A DNA stretch of 36,981 bases from contig DIQY01000139.1 in the NCBI GenBank assembly GCA_002424295.1, positions 1 to 36,981 of the forward strand, given 5' to 3'. Shown here piece by piece: positions 8,696 to 16,150 of the stretch (position 1 is its first letter; every line of letters begins with the position of its first letter). The DNA is from Ruminococcaceae bacterium UBA5450. GTDB taxonomy: Bacteria > Bacillota > Clostridia > Oscillospirales > Acutalibacteraceae. Under the pieces are notes generated by a model. That model did not search any database. It had not been told where the DNA came from and saw nothing but the letters and a program-made list of their open reading frames with translations. The translations under genes were made by a program, and so were the position numbers.

Positions 8696-8800
8696 TTATA
8701 AAGAAAGGGTGCATTGTAATCACGATCGGATAGTAAGGATTGATGGTGTATTCTTAAAAATTTACAGCACCGATTTTTGGCTAAAATAGGTGCTTTTTAT
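8696..8800 (+). promoter_or_regulatory. Candidate cis-regulatory RNA: H-type pseudoknot competing with a terminator
   Basis: The leader of the AEC transporter can fold in two exclusive ways. First, stem AAGGAT (8735-8740) with ATTCTT (8750-8755) closes the 9-nt loop 8741-8749. Bases 8744-8749 of that loop can pair with 8767-8772 (GGUG/CACC core flanked by two G-U pairs) across a 10-11 nt A-rich linker, which is classic H-type pseudoknot geometry. Second, the same CACC belongs to the 5' arm of the terminator at 8767-8793. A third competing hairpin is 8721-8727 with 8742-8748, and a second GGTGC copy at 8708-8712 could also pair with GCACC. I do not recognise a known riboswitch consensus. The pairing is seen; regulation by it is inference. 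Confidence 0.55.
8767..8800 (+). terminator. Leader terminator before the AEC transporter
   Basis: GCACC (8767-8771) pairs with GGTGC (8789-8793) and, after a G-A mismatch, ATTTT with AAAAT, leaving a 5-nt loop. TTTTT follows directly at 8794-8798. It sits between a promoter and the gene, so it is an attenuator candidate and not an end-of-gene signal. Confidence 0.7.
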
Positions 8801-8830
8801 GATTTCGGAATGATGAGAGAGGCTTTTTGG

Positions 8831-9769
8831 ATGGATAGTTTTTGGGTTGCGCTAAATGCAGTAATGCCATTTTTGCTGTATATTGCTTTTGGATACGGAG
8901 TTCAGCATACAAAATTGGTAGATGAAGAGTTTTTAAATCGACTGAATGCGATGGTTTTTAAATGTTTCTTCCCAATTTTGATGTTTTATAATGTTTATAA
9001 AACAAAAGCGGGATTTCAGCTTGATACAAACTTGGTTATTTACGCATTGCTTAGTTTATTGATTGTTGTGGTATTGCTCGTTTTGATTGTACCACGGCTG
9101 GTGAAAGAGAATCCGGTACGCGGCGTCGTGATTCAAGCAATTTACCGCAGTAATTTTGTGCTATTTGGTGTGGCATTGACGGTTTCTGTTTATGGAGAAG
9201 ATCAAGCTTCTTTAGCCGCTATTTTAGTTTCTATTGTGATTCCTGCTTATAATGTAATTGCCGTTATTGTTTTCGAAATGTTTCGCGGAAGAAAACCGAA
9301 TCCAAAACAGTTAATTAAGAATATCATTACAAATCCGCTGATTCTAGGTGCTTTATGTGGACTTGCATTTTATCTTTTGGGGATTCATCTCCCGGATGCT
9401 CTCGAAAAAACAGTTGCACAATTTTCTGACCTGACGACTCCGATAGCATTATTTACATTAGGAGGTACGCTGCATTTTTCCGATATGGCTCGTAATGCGA
9501 AAGTGTTGACAATTGGACTTCTTACAAAATTGATTTTGCTTCCGGCAGTCATTCTAGGAATTGCTGTTGTGATTGGTTTTCGGGGACCGGAGCTTTTCGA
9601 GTTACTTGTTATGTATGGTGCACCAGTTGCAACGGCATCCTATGCAATGGCACAGAACATGGGTGGAGATGGAAAACTGGCAGGGCAGTTTGTAGTGATT
9701 AGTACAGTGGCTTCGGTTCTTACGATCTTTTTCTGGATTTTTTCACTTAGAAACATGCAGCTCATTTAA
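8831..9769 (+). CDS. AEC (auxin efflux carrier) family transporter
   Basis: A membrane protein of about 312 residues with roughly ten hydrophobic helices arranged as two five-helix halves, as in the AEC/bile-acid transporter-like superfamily. Recognisable family features are the N-terminal PFLLYIAFGYG helix, NAMVFKCFFP, the mid-protein ITNPLILGALCGL, TTPIALFTLGGTL and the C-terminal GAPVATASYAMAQ. Members export or import organic acids and similar anions; the substrate here cannot be told. I chose ATG 8831 because GAGAGAGG at 8815-8822 precedes it by 8 nt. The longer reading frame from TTG 8777 would begin inside the leader terminator hairpin. Only 39 nt separate it from the following nagZ-like gene. 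Confidence 0.9.
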   Translation: MDSFWVALNAVMPFLLYIAFGYGVQHTKLVDEEFLNRLNAMVFKCFFPILMFYNVYKTKAGFQLDTNLVIYALLSLLIVVVLLVLIVPRLVKENPVRGVVIQAIYRSNFVLFGVALTVSVYGEDQASLAAILVSIVIPAYNVIAVIVFEMFRGRKPNPKQLIKNIITNPLILGALCGLAFYLLGIHLPDALEKTVAQFSDLTTPIALFTLGGTLHFSDMARNAKVLTIGLLTKLILLPAVILGIAVVIGFRGPELFELLVMYGAPVATASYAMAQNMGGDGKLAGQFVVISTVASVLTIFFWIFSLRNMQLI

Positions 9770-9808
9770 CTTAAGATTAAAGTTAAGAGTACAAGAAAGA
9801 AAAATAAT

Positions 9809-11119
9809 ATGAAGCAGAAATGGCTGACTAAAGGGACGATAGCGGTGCTTTTAATAGCATTTTTGACGGGATGTTCCGAACAGGCTTCCCCATCAGAGAG
9901 TGCGGCAATTTTGTCCTCTTTTATGACGCCATCACAAGAAATTTCTTCTGCAGAATCGGCTGCTCCGAACGTGAATTCAGAATCGGAAACGGTGACGCCG
10001 GAATCTGAGGCGAAGAAAAAGCTTTCTCAAATGACCTTGGAGCAAAAGGTCGGGCAGCTGTTTTTTCTTTGTTATCGTAAAGATGCTGACGGGAATAATC
10101 TTTTAAAGCTTGATGAAGCTTCACAAAAGCAAATTCAGAATATTCAGCCGGGAGGAATTGCGCTCTTTGACGAAAATATTAGTACAGTAGAGGGAGTACG
10201 CAGCTATATTCAAATGGCAGAAAGTCGAGAGACGCTGCCCCCGTTTATTTCGATTGATCAGGAAGGCGGCCTTATTCAGAGAATCAAAAATACGGATTCT
10301 ATTCCGGCAACGAATGTACCGCCAATGATGGAAGTAGGCAATACCGGCGATACAGCTTTGGCAAGAAAGATCGGGAATGTTTTAGGCAGTGAACTTTCTG
10401 TATTTGGCTTTAATTTGGATTTTGCGCCGGATTGCGATGTCTTTTCCAATCCCAATAATACCGTGATCGGCAACCGTTCTTTTTCAAGTGACCCGAATGT
10501 GGTTGCATCCATGTCAATCGCAGTCAGCAATGGATTGCGGGATACGGGAATGATCCCCGTTATAAAGCATTTTCCGGGGCATGGGGATACAGATGCGGAT
10601 ACGCATGTAGGATATGCGGTTTCGAATAAAACCAAGGCAGAGCTGGAGCAAACAGAATTGGTGCCTTTTAGAGAGCAGATTCGATCTGGAGCAGAAATGA
10701 TTATGGTGGCACATATCAGCCTGCCGCAGATCAACGGAGATAATACACCGGCTACGCTTTCTCAATCGGTCGTTACAGGAATTTTAAGGGATAAGTTTGG
10801 ATTTCATGGGGTCGCAGTCACCGATGCAATGGATATGGGAGCAATCACCGAAAATTACACTTCGGCGGAAGCGGCTACGATGGCGCTGAAGGCCGGAATG
10901 GATATGATTTTGATGCCGAAAGATCCAGAGAAAGCCTATCAGGCTATCTTGGAAGCCGTGCAGAATGGCACGATTTCACAAGAACGCCTTGACACCTCAG
11001 TGCTGAGAATTTTGAAGCTAAAATACCAATATCATTTGTTTGATAGCAAAAAGCTTTTCGACTCGAGTATTCTTGGCTGTGAAGAGCATCAAAAAGTCGT
11101 TCAGCAGGTGACAGGCTGA
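9809..11119 (+). CDS. nagZ: NagZ-like beta-N-acetylhexosaminidase lipoprotein (GH3)
   Basis: Glycoside hydrolase family 3 enzyme predicted to remove N-acetylglucosamine from cell-wall muropeptides, anchored outside the membrane. A lipoprotein signal peptide with lipobox LTGC (C22) is followed by a Ser/Glu-rich linker (about residues 23-68) and a single GH3 barrel domain. The NagZ signature KHFPGHGDT is at 253-261, continuing to H266, and the predicted nucleophile is D339 in VTDAMDMG. The 436 residues fit an export-type single-domain NagZ. The ribosome site is weak (AAGAAAG at about 9794-9800). The gene probably shares the transcript of the AEC transporter 39 nt upstream, which would put it under the same attenuator, and it ends at a strong terminator. 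Confidence 0.93.
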   Translation: MKQKWLTKGTIAVLLIAFLTGCSEQASPSESAAILSSFMTPSQEISSAESAAPNVNSESETVTPESEAKKKLSQMTLEQKVGQLFFLCYRKDADGNNLLKLDEASQKQIQNIQPGGIALFDENISTVEGVRSYIQMAESRETLPPFISIDQEGGLIQRIKNTDSIPATNVPPMMEVGNTGDTALARKIGNVLGSELSVFGFNLDFAPDCDVFSNPNNTVIGNRSFSSDPNVVASMSIAVSNGLRDTGMIPVIKHFPGHGDTDADTHVGYAVSNKTKAELEQTELVPFREQIRSGAEMIMVAHISLPQINGDNTPATLSQSVVTGILRDKFGFHGVAVTDAMDMGAITENYTSAEAATMALKAGMDMILMPKDPEKAYQAILEAVQNGTISQERLDTSVLRILKLKYQYHLFDSKKLFDSSILGCEEHQKVVQQVTG

Positions 11120-11153
11120 TAGAAGTGTTTAAAATCTGGTGTTCATTTTAAAG

Positions 11154-11187
11154 AAAGAGATTCAGTGTAAGCTGGATCTCTTTTTAT
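11154..11187 (+). terminator. Terminator after nagZ
   Basis: A 12-bp stem (11154-11165 with 11172-11183, one T-G pair), a 6-nt loop and a T-run. Confidence 0.85.
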
Positions 11188-11208
11188 GACGGGATAGCGT
11201 TTATATTT

Positions 11209-11237
11209 TTGATTTTTTTAGGGGAATAGAGTATAAT
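11209..11237 (+). promoter_or_regulatory. Promoter of the flavoprotein pair
   Basis: TTGATT at 11209-11214, a 17-bp spacer and TATAAT at 11232-11237, about 35 nt before the start codon of the first flavoprotein. Confidence 0.75.
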
Positions 11238-11272
11238 TTTAAGCAATATAGCGATGACTGGAGGATTTTAAA

Positions 11273-12397
11273 ATGCAGCAAATTCCAATTGTAATTGTCG
11301 GAGGGGGAGCTTCCGGCCTTTTCTGCGCGGTACAAATTGCAGAGAAACTTGGCGGAAAAAACATTTTGATTTTGGAAGCCGGAAAACGGGTTGGCACAAA
11401 GTTACTCGCTACCGGGAATGGGCACTGCAATCTTACAAACCTTCTGGCGTCGCAGGAACACTATCATGGAGATGTCAAAAAAGCAGAAGTGCTTTTGCAA
11501 AAATATTCGCCCGAAACCGTTATCGAATCATTTCGAAAAATCGGGCTTCTCTGCCGAGAAGAGGGAGAAGGGCGCGTTTATCCCTACAGCATGCAGGCTT
11601 CTTCGGTTTTGAATCTTCTGCGTGCCCGTCTTGAGTCACTGGGCGTACGCGAATGCTGTGAATTTGAAGTGGTTGGAATTCAAAAAGATGGGGATGGTTT
11701 TCTTCTCAGTTCGAAAGACAACGAAAAAATAAGAGCTCAAACTTGTATTTTAGCGACCGGAGGGAAAAGTGGCACAAAATTTTCTTCCGGATATGATCTG
11801 TTGAGGCAGCTTGGGCATACGATTCCAAGCTTGAAACCAGGTCTTTGCCCTATTTTTGTTTGTGAACAGCAGAAAATTCGCACACTAAAAGGGATAAGGG
11901 CTCGGGGAATGGTGACTCTGCTTCGCAAAGAAAAAGTCGTTGCCTGCACGATGGGAGAAATTCAATTTACTGCACAAGGACTTTCTGGAATCTGTATTTT
12001 TGATCTTTCCGGAAAAGCTTTGCCGGGGGATCTTATTTCGTTGGATTTAGCACCGGAATATGACGTAAAGACTTTAAAATCATTGACAGAAGCATGTGAT
12101 GGTTCTTTGCAGGGGGTTTTGCCAAAAGCATTGGCTGCCTGTTGTACGCCGGAAGATTGTAAACATTTGCAGTTTACCGTACAAAAGACAGCACCGTTTC
12201 AAAATGCTCAGATTACAGTTGGTGGGGTTCCATTAGATGAAATTGATGAATCCTGTGAGTCGCGCAAAGTTCGGAACCTCTGGATCTTGGGAGAGCTTTT
12301 AAATCTAAATGGAGACTGTGGCGGCTTTAATCTGCATTGGGCGTGGATTACTGCAATGGCGGCAGCCGAAAAAATTACTCGGGAGGGAATGATATGA
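11273..12397 (+). CDS. HI0933/YhiN-family NAD(P)/FAD-dependent oxidoreductase
   Basis: A 374-residue flavoprotein. The N-terminal dinucleotide-binding motif VGGGASGLFCA (from about residue 8) is followed by the family-specific TKLLATGNGHCNLTN stretch at about 43-57, and the C-terminus has the HI0933 signature GDCGGFNLHWAWITAMAAA. The related protein BaiN was reported from bile-acid 7-dehydroxylating clostridia, but most members have no proven substrate, so the reaction is not assigned. ATG 11273 follows a TGGAGGA ribosome site. The stop codon overlaps the start of the next flavoprotein (ATGA), indicating translational coupling and a shared role. Confidence 0.92.
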   Translation: MQQIPIVIVGGGASGLFCAVQIAEKLGGKNILILEAGKRVGTKLLATGNGHCNLTNLLASQEHYHGDVKKAEVLLQKYSPETVIESFRKIGLLCREEGEGRVYPYSMQASSVLNLLRARLESLGVRECCEFEVVGIQKDGDGFLLSSKDNEKIRAQTCILATGGKSGTKFSSGYDLLRQLGHTIPSLKPGLCPIFVCEQQKIRTLKGIRARGMVTLLRKEKVVACTMGEIQFTAQGLSGICIFDLSGKALPGDLISLDLAPEYDVKTLKSLTEACDGSLQGVLPKALAACCTPEDCKHLQFTVQKTAPFQNAQITVGGVPLDEIDESCESRKVRNLWILGELLNLNGDCGGFNLHWAWITAMAAAEKITREGMI

Positions 12398-13989
12398 GAT
12401 ATCGAATTTCATCACTGTCGCTGCCTCTTTCTTACCGGCAAGAGGATCTTTTTAAGCTGACAGCGCGCAGTTTGCAGATTCCTTCCAAAGAGATTCGCCA
12501 TTTGGAACTTACGAAAAAATCAGTAGATGCACGCCATAAGGATCAGATCCATTTTATCTGTACGGTAGAGGTGGAAGTTGATCGTAAAATTCCTGGAATT
12601 TCTCGCAATTCGAAGGTAACAGAGGCAGTTCCTTATCGTTATGTTCTGCCTGAGAGTAAGCCGCTCGCTACGCGTCCGGTAATTGCTGGCTTTGGTCCTG
12701 CGGGATTGTTTGCTGCCCTGATTTTGGCGAAATCGGGGCAACGCCCCATCGTTTTGGAGCGCGGAGCTCCGGTGGAAGAACGGCAGAGATCGGTACAGGA
12801 TTTTTGGAAGACCGGCGTACTGAATCCAGAAAGCAATGTTCAATTTGGAGAAGGCGGAGCGGGGACTTTTTCTGATGGAAAACTAAATACTGGGACGAAA
12901 GATATTCGAATTCGTTACGTTTTGGAACAATTTGTTTTGGCAGGAGCGCCGGAGTGTATTTTATGGGAGGCAAAACCGCATATTGGGACAGATCTGCTGC
13001 CAAAAACCATTCAGACTTTGCGAAATCAAATTCTATCTTTAGGTGGAGAAGTGTATTTTCACAGTCGGGTAGATGGATTTTTGCGCAATTCTGATGGGTC
13101 TTTAAAGGGAATACGAGTTCATTCTTTGAATGAATTTTCTGAAATTCCGTGCGAACAGCTGATTTTAGCAGTCGGGCACAGCGCGCGGGACACTTTTTCG
13201 ATGCTTTTTAGAGAGGGCGCTCTCCTGGAACCAAAACCGTTTGCAGTTGGTGCGAGAATTGAACATTTGCAGCAGAAAATTAATGAGAGCCAATATGGTG
13301 CTTTTTCCAAAGAACCGGCTTTGGGTGCAGCTGATTATCGCATGGCAGTTCATCTGGAAAATGGGCGCGGTGTTTTTACCTTTTGCATGTGTCCCGGCGG
13401 CACGGTTGTTGCAGCTGCCAGCGAAGAGGGAAGAGTTGTTACAAATGGAATGAGTGCCTTTGCAAGAGATGGTAAAAATGCGAATTCGGCGCTTTTGGTT
13501 GGAATTACGCCGCAGGATTTTGGAAGCGATCATCCGCTTTCTGGTATTGAATTTCAGCGTAGATTAGAAAAGGCAGCATTTTTAGCAGGAGGCGGTGCTT
13601 ATTTGGCGCCATGTCAGCGCGTGGGAGACTTTTTGAATGACAGAAAGACGAGTTCTTTTGGAACCGTTCAACCGACTTATCCAAGAGGAGTCAAGCCGGC
13701 AAATTTACAGGAGTGCCTTCCAAAATTTCTTTGGGAGGCAATGGGAGAAGGAATTCTTAGAATGAATCAAAAACTGCATGGATTTTCTGATCCGGATGCT
13801 CTGTTAACGGCGGTAGAATCTCGTTCTTCTTCGCCGGTTCGGATTGTGCGCGGAGAGAATTATGAATCCGTTTCGATTCCGGGGCTTTATCCATGCGGAG
13901 AAGGAGCCGGATATGCAGGTGGAATTGTTTCTGCAGCGGTTGATGGAATTCGCTGTGCAGAAAAGATTCTTCAAAAAACAATGGAATAA
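12394..13989 (+). CDS. COG2509-type FAD-dependent dehydrogenase
   Basis: A 531-residue flavoprotein of the uncharacterised FAD-dependent dehydrogenase family. An N-terminal alpha/beta domain of about 90 residues precedes the FAD motif IAGFGPAGLFAALILA (from about residue 94). Then come the family hallmark NVQFGEGGAGTFSDGKL, MCPGGTVVAAASEEG, and a C-terminal PCGEGAGYAGGIVSAAVDG FAD-binding segment. A reading frame opens earlier at 12337, but ATG 12394 has a GGGAGGGA ribosome site and overlaps the preceding stop by 4 nt, so I place the start there. The substrate is unknown. The pair may act together on a quinone, sterol or other hydrophobic compound, but nothing in the sequence decides this. 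Confidence 0.92.
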   Translation: MRYRISSLSLPLSYRQEDLFKLTARSLQIPSKEIRHLELTKKSVDARHKDQIHFICTVEVEVDRKIPGISRNSKVTEAVPYRYVLPESKPLATRPVIAGFGPAGLFAALILAKSGQRPIVLERGAPVEERQRSVQDFWKTGVLNPESNVQFGEGGAGTFSDGKLNTGTKDIRIRYVLEQFVLAGAPECILWEAKPHIGTDLLPKTIQTLRNQILSLGGEVYFHSRVDGFLRNSDGSLKGIRVHSLNEFSEIPCEQLILAVGHSARDTFSMLFREGALLEPKPFAVGARIEHLQQKINESQYGAFSKEPALGAADYRMAVHLENGRGVFTFCMCPGGTVVAAASEEGRVVTNGMSAFARDGKNANSALLVGITPQDFGSDHPLSGIEFQRRLEKAAFLAGGGAYLAPCQRVGDFLNDRKTSSFGTVQPTYPRGVKPANLQECLPKFLWEAMGEGILRMNQKLHGFSDPDALLTAVESRSSSPVRIVRGENYESVSIPGLYPCGEGAGYAGGIVSAAVDGIRCAEKILQKTME

Positions 13990-14026
13990 AAAAAGCAGAG
14001 GACTAAAAAATCCTCTGCTTTTTTAT
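13989..14026. terminator. Bidirectional terminator between flavoprotein and thioesterase genes
   Basis: An about 14-bp stem (13989-14002 with 14011-14024) begins at the stop codon. It has an A-rich 5' side and a T-rich 3' side, so it works from both strands. Confidence 0.88.
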
Positions 14027-14098
14027 ATGGGTAGCATAAATAGAAAAATGAGGCAAAAGGCTAAATAAAATATAAAAATTTTGATTCAGCCTTAAAAA

Positions 14099-14578
14099 TC
14101 AATATTGCTCGATTCGGCGCTGTCTGCGCAAAGCGTCTCTTTTTTCTCCGGCTTTCCATGCCGCTTTTTCTTCGTCTGTTTCGACAATCAGAGAAGGAAC
14201 CATAGTAGGATGTTCATCCTTATCCAGTGCAACCATCACAAAGTGCGCGGTATTCACAAGCTTTCGGCTGCCATCCAGTTCTTCCACGTAACTGTCTACC
14301 TGGACCTCCATAGAGGTTCTTCCAACATAGGTGATTTTTCCAAACAACAGAACGGTATCGTTGATATGTACAGCTTCTTTAAATTGAAGATTATCAATAG
14401 AAGCGGTAGTGGTATTGCAATGGGAATGTCTGCGTGCAACAACTCCCGCAACAACGTCGATCCATTCTACTAATTGTCCGCCAAAAAGTCTTCCAGCACC
14501 GTTAATATGGCTGCTTAAAACAATTTGTGTCTGTACGACCTTAGATTCTGAGACATGCTTTGAAGGTCTTGTTTCCAT
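14099..14578 (-). CDS. Acyl-CoA thioesterase (hotdog fold, YciA/BACH type)
   Basis: A 159-residue single hotdog-domain enzyme predicted to hydrolyse acyl-CoA thioesters. Family features are GRLFGGQLVEWIDVVAGVVARRH near residues 28-50 (with the catalytic-type Asp), the ASIDNLQFKEAV strand, and VNTAHFVMVALD in the second half; the C-terminal tail is rich in Lys and Arg. ATG 14578 is preferred over an in-frame GTG at 14587 because GGAG at about 14587-14590 gives normal 8-nt spacing to the ATG and would overlap the GTG. It lies 27 nt after the 2-hydroxyacid dehydrogenase and is likely cotranscribed with it. The substrate chain length is not readable. Confidence 0.9.
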   Translation of the reverse strand: METRPSKHVSESKVVQTQIVLSSHINGAGRLFGGQLVEWIDVVAGVVARRHSHCNTTTASIDNLQFKEAVHINDTVLLFGKITYVGRTSMEVQVDSYVEELDGSRKLVNTAHFVMVALDKDEHPTMVPSLIVETDEEKAAWKAGEKRDALRRQRRIEQY

Positions 14579-14605
14579 GACGATCACTCCAGTTTTAAAA
14601 ATTTT

Positions 14606-15556
14606 TTACTTAATTTCTTTTAAATGTTCCATGTTCTTTTTGATCTGTTCGCAGCAATGATGGAATTTTTCTTTTTCTTCAGTATTTAGTGACAGTTCTA
14701 CAACTTCTTCTGCACCATTTGCTCCGATTACAGCAGGGACACCAGCGAACAGCCCGGATTCTCCATATTCTCCGCAGAGTTCACAGCTTGCAGGAAGAAT
14801 TTGTTTTTCATCATGAAAAACAATGTACACCATTCTTGCAGCAGTACTGGCAATCGCATATTCGGTGCAGAATTTTCCACTGAATGTACGCCAGCCGGCA
14901 CCAATTGCATATTTTTGCATTTCGTCACGGTCAAATTGGAATCGTTTGTCTGTTTTTGCCCACTCATCTAAAGATTTACCGCGGAAAGACACACAAGACC
15001 ATGGTGCAAATTGGTCGCTGCCATGTTCTCCCAGCATATAAGCGGTAATGGATTTATGATCGATTCCGGTTTGTTCGGCCAGAGCCGAAATTAACCTAGC
15101 TGTATCAAGACCGGTTCCAGTTCCAAATACATGGCCGCGCGGAAGTTTGAGCCCAAGAGCCAGCTGTCTGGTAACAATATCGCAAGGATTAGAAATGTTA
15201 ATCAAAACTCCATTAAAACCAGAAGCTTTGATTTTGTCAACATAGCCGTTTACTGCGGCGATGGTAAAGTCCATTTCCATCAGACGATCGTTATTGCCGC
15301 GGAGCAAATTGATATTGCCGACACTATTTACAATGATATCACAGTCTCCAAGGTCTGCAAAGCCACCGACAGCTACTTTCATTCGATGAGGAAGATACGC
15401 AACACTGTCAATCAAATCTTGACATTCGCTTTTTACTTTGCTTTCATTCTGATCGACTAAAACAATTTCATCCGCAATTCCCTGAACAGCGATGCTGTAT
15501 GCGACATGAGCGCCCACATGTCCTAGACCAATGATGCCAACTTTTTTGGTTCTCAT
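14606..15556 (-). CDS. L-lactate / L-2-hydroxyisocaproate-type dehydrogenase
   Basis: NAD-dependent L-2-hydroxyacid dehydrogenase of the LDH/MDH superfamily, 316 residues. The Rossmann motif GIIGLGHVG is at 7-15, and NAD-selective D35 ends the second strand. Catalytic residues are in place: R91, D151, R154 and H178 (GEHGSD). The substrate-specificity loop, however, reads VGNINLLRGNNDR (79-91). By simple alignment it has Leu85 where lactate dehydrogenases have Gln102, and its SVGNI start resembles L-2-hydroxyisocaproate dehydrogenases. A larger hydrophobic 2-oxoacid is therefore as likely as pyruvate. The start has an AGGAGGG ribosome site and a strong sigma-A promoter upstream. An acyl-CoA thioesterase gene follows in the same transcript. 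Confidence 0.88.
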   Translation of the reverse strand: MRTKKVGIIGLGHVGAHVAYSIAVQGIADEIVLVDQNESKVKSECQDLIDSVAYLPHRMKVAVGGFADLGDCDIIVNSVGNINLLRGNNDRLMEMDFTIAAVNGYVDKIKASGFNGVLINISNPCDIVTRQLALGLKLPRGHVFGTGTGLDTARLISALAEQTGIDHKSITAYMLGEHGSDQFAPWSCVSFRGKSLDEWAKTDKRFQFDRDEMQKYAIGAGWRTFSGKFCTEYAIASTAARMVYIVFHDEKQILPASCELCGEYGESGLFAGVPAVIGANGAEEVVELSLNTEEKEKFHHCCEQIKKNMEHLKEIK

Positions 15557-15617
15557 CTTTTACCCTCCTAAAATACAAATCCCCAAAAGTTTCAAAAATT
15601 TATGTAATTTGATATTT

Positions 15618-15646
15618 ATTGTAGACTCATGATTTTCACTTGTCAA
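15618..15646 (-). promoter_or_regulatory. Promoter of the hydroxyacid dehydrogenase-thioesterase operon
   Basis: On the minus strand TTGACA (15641-15646), a 17-bp spacer and TACAAT (15618-15623). The leader to the start codon is about 55 nt. Confidence 0.88.
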
Positions 15647-15677
15647 TGAAGATTCTCTTTACAAAAAATCGTTTTAA

Positions 15678-15706
15678 TTGATTTCTTTTTTCATTCGGGT
15701 TATAAT
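15678..15706 (+). promoter_or_regulatory. Promoter of the AbrB-type regulator
   Basis: TTGATT (15678-15683), a 17-bp spacer and TATAAT (15701-15706). It is back-to-back with the dehydrogenase promoter; the two -35 boxes are 31 bp apart. Confidence 0.8.
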
Positions 15707-15724
15707 ATTTGCAGTAAATGTTTT

Positions 15725-15754
15725 ACAAGTAAGAAATGTTATTCTTATATTTGT
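15725..15754. repeat. Inverted repeat downstream of the AbrB-type gene promoter
   Basis: TAAGAA (15730-15735) and TTCTTA (15742-15747) form a perfect 6-bp inverted repeat with a 6-bp centre. The symmetry extends imperfectly to ACAA and TTGT at the ends. It lies in the leader, 33 bp before the start codon, where an autoregulatory operator or RNA hairpin could act. Confidence 0.5.
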
Positions 15755-15786
15755 AGCAAAAAATCAGTTAAAAGGGTGTGTATTAG

Positions 15787-16023
15787 ATGAAAAGTTTTTC
15801 AAAAGTTATTGATGATAAATATATGGGTTCTGTTAAAGTGGGTCCTAAAGGGCAAATTGTCATCCCAAAAGAGGCACGGGATATGTTTGAAATCCAACCA
15901 GGAGATACGCTGCTGCTGCTCGCCGATAAAGAGCGTGGAATCGCAATTCCACAGAAAAAAGATTATGATCAGCTTTTTAAAAATTTATTTTCACTGGAGC
16001 ACGGAATACCAGAAGAAAAGTAA
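15787..16023 (+). CDS. AbrB/MazE/SpoVT-family DNA-binding protein
   Basis: A 78-residue protein with an N-terminal swapped-hairpin DNA-binding domain: GSVKVGPKGQIVIPKEARDM, then IQPGDTLLLLADKERGIAI (about residues 14-57). The short C-terminal helix is charged. Such proteins are transition-state-type regulators or antitoxins. No toxin-like partner gene lies next to it (the next gene is a membrane protein behind a strong terminator), which favours a stand-alone regulator. The start follows AAAAGGGTG with 8-9 nt spacing. Its promoter is divergent from the dehydrogenase operon, so it could control itself and its neighbour (inference). Confidence 0.88.
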   Translation: MKSFSKVIDDKYMGSVKVGPKGQIVIPKEARDMFEIQPGDTLLLLADKERGIAIPQKKDYDQLFKNLFSLEHGIPEEK

Positions 16024-16024
16024 A

Positions 16025-16075
16025 AAAAGCCTTTTCTCTTAGAGCCAAGCTGAGAGAAAAGGCTTTTATGTTTTA
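16025..16075 (+). terminator. Terminator after the AbrB-type gene
   Basis: An 18-bp stem (16025-16042 with 16050-16067, one T-G pair), a 7-nt loop and a TTTT-ATGTTTT tail, starting just after the stop codon. Confidence 0.88.
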
Positions 16076-16150
16076 AAAGCAGCAAATTCGTTTTCGTTGT
16101 ATAGAAATAGAAAAAGGAGGGTAAACTTTTCCTGCAGGGGGAATTTTTTG

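Noticed and set aside
8743..8757. Tiny leader peptide (ATG GTG TAT TCT TAA) before the AEC gene, as in translational attenuation
   Set aside because: The AAGGA upstream is only 3 nt from the ATG and lies in the proposed stem, and no run of regulatory codons is present.
8777..8830. Upstream TTG start extending the AEC transporter by 18 codons
   Set aside because: It would place the start inside the leader terminator hairpin and has no ribosome site, while ATG 8831 has both a good site and the correct first helix.
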